64,000 nucleotides of DNA from Calamus simplicifolius. Its lineage: Eukaryota; Streptophyta; Magnoliopsida; Arecales; Arecaceae. Shown here piece by piece: positions 56,659 through 64,000 of this stretch. Made by a program: the position numbers and the translations under genes. Position 1 is the first letter of the stretch; each line of letters opens with the position of its first letter. A model generated the notes under the pieces. It was not told the DNA's origin. It made no database searches and saw nothing but the letters and a program-made list of their open reading frames with translations. The stretch is from assembly GCA_900491605.1 (NCBI GenBank), contig UESW01004571.1, positions 358,461 to 422,460 on the forward strand, written 5' to 3'.

Positions 56659-57123
56659 TGATGAGGCCATCTAACAAACCCATGAGCGGCAGTTTGTTCT
56701 GAAACTGACCGCAATCTTCGAGAGCCTAGGCCAACCGACTTGATTGCAACGCCCCTACTTTCCTCCTGATAAACTGGGGAATTCCCCGGTAAATCAAAAC
56801 GCTCTCGCAACTGCCAGATCAAGCGCCAACCACCGCTCCCTTTGGAGCGGGGCGGAGGAAGCCATATATCTAAGGGCACCCATTCGAGGAAGCGGAGGAC
56901 GACTTGGGATGGCTCCGACTCAAGCAATCTCTTTCTCTCTCTCCTTAAGATTAGCTGGTGTAATGATAGAGGGGTTACCACCTCTCTCTCCGCTACATCC
57001 CCATAGGCGAATCAAGCCCAGACCTTCCGTAGCTTTTAAACCGCTACCACCACCTCCGTCTTCCTCACTTCGATCGCTTCGGCTGGCTCTCAGATCCCTC
57101 CTATCCGTTTCCTCGAGGAGAAA

Positions 57124-57785
57124 ATGTCGACCCTCTCGGTTTCCCGCTTCCATTCCGCCCCCCGCCGAGGACTGCGAGCAGCTTCGCAAGGCCTTTCAAG
57201 GATGGGGCACGAATGAGGGGTTGATCATCTCGATCCTGGCCCACCGCTCCGCCGCCCAGCGTCGCCAGATCCGCAATGCCTATGCCCAGGCCTACGGCGA
57301 GGACCTCCTCAAGGCCCTCGACAAGGAGCTTACCCGAGACTTCGAGAAAGCAGTGCTGCTGTGGATGCTGGATCCCCCGGAGAGGGACGCCTTGCTGACC
57401 AACGAGGCCCTGAAGAAGTGGTCCCCCGGGAACCGGGCTCTGATCGAGATCGCCGTGACAAGGACTACCGATGAGACATTTGCCGTCCAGAGGGCGTACC
57501 CCAGCCGCTTCAAGCGATCGCTTGAAGAGGATGTCGCGGCCCACACCAATGGGGATTTCCGCAAGCTTCTTGTGCCACTTGTAAGCTCATACCGCTACGA
57601 GGGGAGTGAAGTGAATGCTTCGTTGGCAAAATCAGAGGCTAAGATGCTACATGAAAAGATCAAAGAGAAGGCTTATGGCCATGACGAGCTTATTAGAATT
57701 CTAAATACAAGGAGCAAAACACAATTGCCTGCAACATTCAATAATTACAACAATGAATTTGGTCATCCAATCAACAAGACACCAT
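57124..57785 (+). pseudogene. Annexin piece, 3' LTR copy, frameshifted near its start
   Basis: The annexin ATG is at 57124-57126, but one extra base within GGTTTCCCGC (near 57140) shifts the frame, so the annexin reading from about codon 9 onward is open only when entered from the longer upstream frame (from 56744). From AEDCEQLRKAFQGWGTNEG on, it is free of stops through two annexin repeats (QQ-free core, KELTRDFEKAVLLWMLDPP, then EEDVAAHTNGDFRKLLVPL) to NNEFGHPINK. After that, annexin similarity ends and the frame runs on into unassigned and proteasome-derived sequence in the wrong frame. A folded annexin is unlikely. Confidence 0.85.
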
Positions 57786-57860
57786 TTGATGCCTACCGGG
57801 GATCATTTTGGAGCATCGGCGCCGATGCTATTCCTGGATTAGCTTACATAGACGTTGGGG

Positions 57861-58135
57861 ACTCGGATCCTCATCAACCAGGCCCGCATCGAATGCCAGA
57901 GACACCGCCTCACGACAGAGGACCCCATCACCGTCAATTACATCACCCGCTACGTCACTGGGCTCCAGCAGAAGTACACCCAGAGTGGTGACGTAAGGCC
58001 CTTCGGCCTCTCGACCCTCATCATCGGCTTCGATCCCTACATAGGGGTGCCTGCGCTCTACCAAACGGATCCCTCGGGACCTTTTCGGCCTGGAATGCTA
58101 AGGCCACCGGGAGGAACTCTAACTCCATGAAGTGA
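57861..58135 (+). pseudogene. PAD1: 20S proteasome alpha-7 (PAD1-like) piece, 3' LTR copy
   Basis: Open from TRILINQARIECQRHRLT through ITVNYITRYVTGLQQKYTQS and PFGLSTLIIGFDPY to LYQTDPSGPF. One base is missing after DPSG (near 58078), where the family continues TFSAW. The remaining frame then gives SAWNAKATGRNSNSM and stops (58133-58135). The family has about 250 residues; this is roughly the last 100 without the final tail. The protein is an outer-ring subunit of the 20S proteasome. Here it is only a captured piece without introns. Confidence 0.87.
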
Positions 58136-58420
58136 CCACCACCACTCTGATATGATAGCGAAGTAGGAGGCTATGCAACAGTATCCAACCCTGCATGAAA
58201 GGAAGATCTCTCTCTCCTCTCTCTAAAATGTTACTTGATTATAAAACTCCTGTTCTACAGACCACTGACTTGAGCGTCGGAGGGTCCCTGCCGGAACTAC
58301 TGGCCCGGGATTTTTTGCAGGCTTTCAGAGGAAGAAGGCGACCTCTTCGTGTTCCTGAAGGCCCATAGAGACCTCAGTTCACCCGACGCTCATCATAAGT
58401 GATTTGGCAGCAACAGTGTG

Positions 58421-59234
58421 TTAATTAGACTGAAACACTGCTTAATAATGCAACTGCCAGCAACCGGACAGAAGTACCAAACTGCAGAACAAATAGCATC
58501 AGTGTCAACATGATTGGGTGAGTTAAAAAGCACAGTTCGATGGGTGGCTTCGCCTTCCTTAAATCGTTTTTCCCCCCTCTTAGCGAACAGCACATCAGGA
58601 CTAGTTGGAACTTGCCCCAACGAGTTTTTGGATGCTATACATGAGCTTAATTTTGATGCGTCGCATGCCTGGAATGGTTGGAACTGGGAGGCCCATTGTG
58701 ATCTCTGCCATGGATGCTCCAAACGAAATGTAAACTATGAGAGAATTACAAAGTTTTAGGTTTCGATTTTTCACGAAGGACATCTTGTGGGGCATGATAT
58801 TCCTGTTTGCGTTGTGCAATTTGGACAGAATTTTGTCACATCGTCTTCAGTGACAAGATGTGAAGGTAAAGCTTTTATCCAAACCATTACATGTGATAAT
58901 TATTTTTACTCTCCAGTGATACACACCAGTGTTAAAAGAAATGTTACATGTAATTTTGTTGCGTGAAATTTTTTTAATTTCATATAATTACAGTATGATG
59001 TACATTCCAACTTAAATACAGAATAGCTCTAACTTATACCATTAGCAACTCCTTTGAAAAATGGATTATAATGATGGGGTATATATGGGAATTCATATTG
59101 AAAAATGTTTAGTCTCACATCAGCTATGTGCTAAATAGATTTTTGATACTTATATAGGATCAAGAAGCCTAGCATTTTTGGATAAAATTATGCGTTATTA
59201 TAAATGATATTAGAGCGAATCTAATTCATGATGT
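58421..59234. other. Flanking DNA right of the annexin-carrying element
   Basis: Continuation of the sequence at 39488-39879. Small open frames on both strands (58393-58819) have no family match. A short region near 59105-59215 (TACTTATATAGGATCAAGAA) resembles the duplicated block at 20944-21836. No gene can be named. Confidence 0.45.
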
Positions 59235-59902
59235 TGATGGGGAAACAACAACACAGTACCAACAAATCATAATATGCAGCGGAGATATATTCCCTCAACT
59301 TGCAAGAATCTGTGAGGAGCAATAACAAAAATATGGCAGCAATTGAATATCACAAACACACAAGAGACACCAAGATTTTTAACGTGAAAACCCCTCAAGC
59401 AAGGGTAAAAACCACGGGTTGTCCGACCAAAGAAATAGCTCCACTATGATCAAATAAGGGTACAAGAGAGTTTCAAACAAGAACACAAATGAGTGCTCAC
59501 AGCCAACCAAACAATAAAGCTAAGAAGCTTACAATAGAAACCAAGAAGTTTAACAAACCCAAAAATAGAGCTACTGTCCGACCTGAGTTTCTCGCACCTC
59601 AGACCTTGTTTCACTGATCCAACCGTTCAGAATGAAGAACCAGATATCTTGAACCTACTATCATAATTTTAGCCCGATCCAACGGTGAACGAATCTACAG
59701 TAGCAATTTTACGGTGGTGCTCTGAGTATGTACGGGAAGGGCTTCTTCTTCTCTTCTCTCTCGAATGGCGGCTCTCTTCTCTCTAAAAAAAAAATGACCT
59801 AATCTCACCCTAATCAGACTCACCATATAGACAAGTGTGATACAAAGTGAGCTTACACATTTGGGCCTTTTCTCCATATAGGAAGGGAGCTCAAACCCAA
59901 CA
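59235..59902 (-). repeat. 3' LTR of the Tork-type copia
   Basis: About 668 bases. Minus-strand ends are TGTTGGGTTTGAG and CCCCATCA. A purine tract (TGTGAGGGGGAGATA, complement of 59903-59917) lies just before it in element order. No partner is in the window, so the ends are inferred. Confidence 0.75.
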
Positions 59903-59944
59903 TATCTCCCCCTCACAACTATGTGGAGATAACCGCCAAACTGG

Positions 59945-60840
59945 CGACTCACAACAAGTTTCAAACTTCCCTCTTGGTAATGCTTTAGTCATCATATCAG
60001 CACCATTATTATCAGTATGAATTTTAGCCAACTCCAATAGCTTAGCATAACTCAAACAGCTTAGCATCCAAAACATCACGTATCCAATGATACCTGATCA
60101 CATCAATATGTTTGGACCTCGAATGGAAAGTTGGATTCTTACCAAGATGGATAGCACTTTGACTGTCAACAAACAACAGATATTGGTTCTGAACAAAGCC
60201 TAGCTCCTGTAAGAATTTCTTCACCTATAGTAACTCCTTGCATGCTTCAGTAATGGCAATGAACTCTGCCTCTGTAGTTGACAATGTTACACACCTCTGC
60301 AACTTAGACTGCTAAGCCACAGCTCCCCCTGCAAATTTAATCATATAGCCCGAAGTGGACTTTCTAGAATCAATGTCTTCAGCCATATCTGAGTCTGAGT
60401 ACCCCACCAATGTAGGCTCATCACCTCCAAAACAAAGCCTCATACCAATTGTACCATGAAGATACCTTAAAATCTATTTCACTGCATTCCAATGCTCTTA
60501 ACCTGGGTTTGACAGAAATCTACTGACAGTACCAACAGCATGTGCTATGTCTGGTCTTGTGCACACCATTGCATACATCAAACTACCCACAGTAGAAGCA
60601 TAAGGAACCCATTCCATATCTAATTTCTCAACTTCATTTGAAGGACTTTGTTTAGCACTCAGCTTAAAATGAGTAGCAAGAGGAGTGCTTACAGCCTTAG
60701 CATTTTCCATCTGGAATCTTTGTAGCACCATTTCAATATAGTGTTCCTGTGACAGCCAAAGTTTCTTCTCCATTCTATCATGCATGATTCTTATACAATA
60801 ATCTGCTTAGCAGCTCCCATGTCCTTCATTGCAAATGACT
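59945..60840 (-). pseudogene. RNase H and RT C-terminal part of the Tork-type copia
   Basis: 60785-60498 holds the RT tail (KLWLSQEHYIEMVLQRFQM, then YASTVGSLMYAMVCTRPDIA). RNase H is scattered over frames: CTLSTTEAEFIAITEA-like sequence near 60230-60290, FVDSQSAIHLGKNPTFHSRS and RYHWIRDVLDAKLFEL (60224-60042), then IHTDNNGADMMTKALPRGK (60079-59891). Stops at 60496-60498 and frame changes near 60060 break it. Confidence 0.85.
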
Positions 60841-60855
60841 TGCCCAACTGCTTCT

Positions 60856-61524
60856 TTAACCTGTCAATCCTAGAAACATTTTCCCAACAATAAACATGTC
60901 ATCAACATACAATAATAGGATAATGAAGTCATCATCAGAAAACTTTTTAACAAAGACACAATGGTCATAAGTAGTCTTCTTGTAGCCTTGCTCACATATG
61001 ACAGACTCAAACTTCTTGTACCATTGCCTCGGAGCTTGCTTTAAACCGTATAGGCTCTTTCTTAGCCTACACACATAGCCTTCCTTGCCTTCAACTTGAA
61101 AGCCATCAGGTTGCTTCATGTAAATCTCTTCCTCCAAATCACCATGAAGGAAAGCAGTTTTCACATCCATTTGCTCTACCTCCAAATCAAGAGTAGGAGC
61201 CAAACTCAACACGGTTCTAATAGAAGACATCTTCACCACAAGTGAGAAAATCTCATTAAAATCAACACCCTTCCTCTGTCTGAAGCCTTTTACCACTAAT
61301 CTGGCTTTATACCTTGGAGATGCAGCATTACTATCATGTTTCACCCTGTAAATCCACCTATTTTTCAAGGCCCTCTTGCCTTTAGGCAACTTCACCAAAT
61401 CATAAGTGTAATTGTCATGCAAAGATTGCATCTCATCTCGCATTGCATCCAACCACTTTTGTTTTTCTTCACTCTCAATGGCCTCTTCAAAACACTCAGG
61501 TTCTCCCCCATCAGTCAAGGTCAC
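60856..61524 (-). CDS. Reverse transcriptase region of the Tork-type copia
   Basis: 222 open codons: EPECFEEAIESEEKQKWLDA, ALKNRWIYRVKHDSNAASPR, YKARLVVKGFRQRKGVDFNE, EQMDVKTAFLHGDLEEEIYM, YGLKQAPRQWYKKFES and the active site LLLYVDDMFIVG (about residue 205-216). The frame is lost soon after YVDD, near 60865. It copies element RNA to DNA inside particles. Confidence 0.9.
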   Translation of the reverse strand: MTLTDGGEPECFEEAIESEEKQKWLDAMRDEMQSLHDNYTYDLVKLPKGKRALKNRWIYRVKHDSNAASPRYKARLVVKGFRQRKGVDFNEIFSLVVKMSSIRTVLSLAPTLDLEVEQMDVKTAFLHGDLEEEIYMKQPDGFQVEGKEGYVCRLRKSLYGLKQAPRQWYKKFESVICEQGYKKTTYDHCVFVKKFSDDDFIILLLYVDDMFIVGKMFLGLTG

Positions 61525-62560
61525 ATACTTATCAGACGAATACCTTGTAGATGGTTGTCTCTGCCTGTTAGACCTCCTGATTGACTTTGAGGTGGTTCAG
61601 GAGCATAACTAAGATTATCATCTTGTGACATCTCATGTTCCTCTTCAGCATCATTAGTTGGAACATCTAACTTATCTCCAAGCTGTTGATCATCAACATA
61701 ATCATGTTGCTCATCTTGTTGAACACTACTCTTAGCATTATCCAGATTGTGAACATGCAACCGAAATGGATCAACATCAATTAGCTTATTACCTTTTTCG
61801 GGTATAGTCTTCTCCACCTTATCAATGTCTTCAATGGTTTGGTCTTCCATGAACTCGACATCACGACTTCTAATAATCTTTTTCTCAATAGGATCATAAA
61901 ACCTGTAACTAAATTCATCTTGACCATAACCTATAAAGATGCACTGTCTCGTCTTAGCATCCAACTTGGATCTCTCATCCTTTGGAACATGCACAAATGC
62001 CTTGCAACCGAAGACTCGCAAATGATCATATCTGACATTCTTGCCAAACTAGATTTTGTCTGGTGCCTCACTGTCCAAAGCAACTGTAGGACTAAGATTA
62101 ATAACATGCACTGCCATGTACAATGCCTCACCCCAAAAGTGTTTGGGCAATTTTGCTTCAGAGAGCATACACCTCACTCTCTCAATCAATGTCCTATTCA
62201 TCCTTTCTGCTAAACCATTCAGCTGAGGAGTTTTAGGAGGAGTCTTTTCATGTGCAATACCCTGCTGCTTGCAATAAACATCAAAGGGTCCACAATACTC
62301 ACCACATTGTTAGTACGAATATATTTCAGCTTCTTGCCTGACTGCCTCTCAACTAAAGCCTGAAACTGTTTAAACTTCTCCAACACCTGGTCTTTTGTCT
62401 TCAATGTATAGACCCATAGTTTCCTAGAACAATCATTAAATAAAGGTAACAAAATAAAGTGCACCACTAAAGGATTTTACCTTCAATGGACCACAAACAT
62501 CAGAATGCACCAATTCAAGCAACTCTGACTTCCTTGAGGAGGATGCTTCTTAAAGGATAC
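61521..62560 (-). pseudogene. Integrase of the Tork-type copia, broken
   Basis: 62467-62219 has NDCSRKLWVYTLKTKDQVLE and then KYIRTNNVVSIVDP, where the family has a R-(S/T)-D-N-GGEY box. The second catalytic Asp appears as Asn, and the frame is lost immediately after. The Glu box (NGLAERMNRT type) lies in another frame near 62190-62225. The C-terminal part (62021-61521) is open with RVFGCKAFVHVPKDERSKLD and SRDVEFMEDQTIEDIDKVEK. Confidence 0.82.
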
Positions 62561-62649
62561 TCTGTTTTGTTTACCAACCATGCAATGAGAACACTTCTCC
62601 AACTTTGCACTCTTCAATCCTAGAAGCACATCCTTTTTAGCTAAGCAGT

Positions 62650-63078
62650 TTAGCCCTTTTTCACTGATATGACTAAGCCTTCGGTGCCATAAAGATGCCT
62701 CATATCCACGACATTCACACTGTCTTTAGCAACCAAAGCTTTTGTCCAATACAGTTTAGAAATTTTCTCCCCTCTAGCCATAACCAAGTTATCTTTGGTG
62801 AGTTTCCACTTTCTAGAACTAAAGTGATTATCATAACCACCATCATCAAGCATCTGCACATAAATCAAATTAAAGCAAACATCCGGAGCATGTTTGACTC
62901 CTCGAAGCAGCAGCTGCATTTCCATGTTGGTTTGCAGGCAAATATCACCAACACCAATCACCTTAGACACACCATCATTACCCATCTTTAACACTCCAAA
63001 GTCACCAGAAGTGTAAGACGTGAAGAACTCCTTCCTTGGTGTAACATGCAGTGTAGTGCCACTATCAATTATCCACAT
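62650..63078 (-). pseudogene. Protease and pre-integrase region of the Tork-type copia
   Basis: Begins MWIIDSGTTLHVTPRKEFFT (active site DSGT), then GVGDICLQTNMEMQLLLRGV and FNLIYVQMLDDGGYDNHF. It ends with ALVAKDSVNVVDMRHLYGTE at a stop (62650-62652). The zinc ligands of the integrase N-terminus lie beyond the stop. Confidence 0.85.
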
Positions 63079-63961
63079 GCTCTCATCTGATACAAGATTA
63101 ACTGACTCATGGTCACGGAGAATAATAAGATCATCACCGGTAGCAGTGGTAACACGATCATCATCATCATCACGATCCTTCTCTTTCTACTTACCCTTCT
63201 TGCTTTTTTCTCCCTTTTTCTCAGAAAATAATTCTTCTGTATGTGCCCTATTTTGTGACAATAATGGCACTTCACATTCTTGTATCTTGACTTGGACTTG
63301 CTTCTGCTCTTCTCTCTACCACCTTTTGGTTCTTTTCTCTGACTTCTCTCCCTATTTTCAGTGACAAGCACCTCGGACTGAGATGAAGTACCCTGTGCCT
63401 TCCTTCTCATCTCCTCGTTAAGAGCACCACCCTTTGCCATTTGCAAAGTAACAATACCATTAGGGGCTGAGTTTGTAATTGAAACCCGAAATGTCTCCCA
63501 AGACTTTGGTAGAGTATTCAGTAGCCATAGTCCTAACACTTCATCATCAAACTTGATACCCATTCCTGACAATTGATCTAGGAGCCCTTGAAATTCATTC
63601 AAGTGATCTAAAATAGAAGTCCCCTCCTTGTACCTCAAATTCATCAGAGAATCAACAAATATAATTTATTATTCCCTAATTTAGAGGCATACAATGATTC
63701 AATCTTCTCCCACAAGGCTCTAGCATGTGTCTCATTAGCAATGTGATTATAAACATTATCTTCTACATACTGCCGAATAAAACCACAAACCTGCTGATGT
63801 TCAAATTCCCATTCCTCATTAGACTTGGAATCCGGCTTCTTAGTAGCAAACACAGGAAGATGCAAATTCTTCACAAATAGCAAATCCTTCATTTTATCCT
63901 TCCACAAATGATAATTAGTGCCATTCAAACAAACTATCTTATTTGTATTTACCTCCATCAT
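63069..63961 (-). pseudogene. Gag of the Tork-type copia
   Basis: Start at 63959-63961 (MMEVNTNKIVCLNGTNYHLW), about 30 bases after the primer-binding site. Frame 1 ends near 63644 in LWEKIESLYASKLGNNKLYL. Frame 2 (63644-63069) continues NLRYKEGTSILDHLNEFQGL and LLNTLPKSWETFRVSITNSA, with a basic KSRSKSKSRYKNVK stretch. The zinc knuckle reads CHYCHKIGHIQKNY, so its last Cys is Tyr. Tail residues continue to the protease in another frame. Confidence 0.87.
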
Positions 63962-63990
63962 TCAAGCAAGTCAAATAGTCCCAAACCAAA

Positions 63991-64000
63991 GAGCTCTGAT
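63991..64000 (-). other. Partial primer-binding site of the last copia element
   Basis: ATCAGAGCTC on the minus strand is the inner part of TGGTATCAGAGC. The 5' LTR should begin within a few bases outside the window. Confidence 0.75.

Larger units (their letters stand above)
39880..58415 (+). mobile_element. Non-autonomous LTR element carrying annexin and proteasome gene pieces, with satellite-like interior
   Basis: Both LTRs are 1757 bases (39880-41636 and 56659-58415), with ends TGATGAGG...GCAGCAACA. GTGTG stands directly outside each end (39875-39879 and 58416-58420), so the insertion is complete. The interior has a Tat-like primer-binding site, a 25-codon gag stub, a long array of about 25 bp units and a polypurine tract, but no protease, RT or integrase. 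The LTRs hold intron-free pieces of annexin and proteasome alpha-7. Without the nested SIRE-type element (44807-55014) the length is about 8.3 kb. The similar leader suggests it is mobilised by Tat-type elements like that at 8306-18447. By eye the LTRs differ at about 40 sites. Confidence 0.88.
56659..58415 (+). repeat. 3' LTR with captured gene pieces
   Basis: 1757 bases, with the same content as the 5' LTR. Followed by GTGTG (58416-58420). Unlike the 5' copy, it has an uninterrupted plus-strand frame of 415 codons (56744-57991) that enters annexin from upstream sequence. Differences from the 5' LTR include a dense patch at 57464-57484 (six changes in about 21 bases). Confidence 0.88.
59235..64000 (-). 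mobile_element. Tork-type copia element, cut by the window end
   Basis: On the minus strand: primer-binding site at the very end of the window (complement of 63991-64000, ATCAGAGCTC), gag, protease, integrase, RT, RNase H, then the 3' LTR (59902-59235). The 5' LTR lies beyond 64000. Protein motifs (YGLKQAPRQWYKKFES, RYHWIRDVL, KIHTDNNGADMMTKALPRGK) are of the Tnt1/Tork type. Frameshifts are present in every domain. Confidence 0.9.

Noticed and set aside
58393..58819. Small open frames in the flank right of the gene-carrying element
   Set aside because: No family match and overlapping frames on both strands; left as unassigned DNA.

Overview
This is a plant nuclear DNA window. The evidence is GT-AG introns in a recognisable chloroplast-biogenesis gene (HCF244 family), copies of a plant annexin and a 20S proteasome alpha-7 subunit, and mostly plant-type LTR retrotransposons (Tork-, SIRE- and Tat-type). 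A large-genome angiosperm is likely, perhaps a monocot; the sequence does not fix the species. Most of the window is nested transposon sequence, and no intact host gene is visible.

Layout. 1-3765: a diverged SIRE-type LTR joined to the 3' end and about 2 kb LTR of another copia element. 3774-5950: an AT-rich DNA-transposon-like element with long inverted arms. 6511-7310: exons of an unassigned host gene fragment. 8306-18447: a complete Tat-type Ty3/gypsy element on the minus strand (target duplication GGATT), with gag, protease, RT, RNase H, an extra RNase H, integrase and a 10 x 141 bp array in its 3' untranslated region. 18453-28734: quieter DNA holding five 3' exons of an HCF244-like pseudogene (22359-25351). 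28735-29182: a DUF241/BPS1-like remnant. 29183-35731: a copia LTR split by a deletion-derivative copia element (31013-35403). 35732-39487: a 3'-truncated Tork-type copia on the minus strand. 39880-58415: the most unusual object, described below. 59235-64000: another Tork-type copia on the minus strand, cut by the window end at its primer-binding site.

The object at 39880-58415 is an LTR element (target duplication GTGTG on both sides, two LTRs of 1757 bp) with no pol. Each LTR carries, in its U3 part, an intron-free annexin segment followed by a segment of the proteasome alpha-7 subunit. Its interior is almost entirely a tandem array of about 25 bp units, each with an inverted repeat whose arms change in a matched way between subfamilies (CCGAC/GTCGG, CCAAC/GTTGG, CCGAG/CTCGG). 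Its leader, primer-binding site and first gag codons resemble those of the Tat element at 8306-18447, so it is probably a non-autonomous Tat derivative moved in trans by such elements. A complete SIRE-type copia element (44807-55014, target duplication CACTT) later inserted into the array.

Working together: the autonomous-type elements supplied the enzymes and the non-autonomous element used them. All coding regions seen here are now broken to some degree, so the window is a record of past activity. Lineage names are by recognition from memory and have not been checked by database search.
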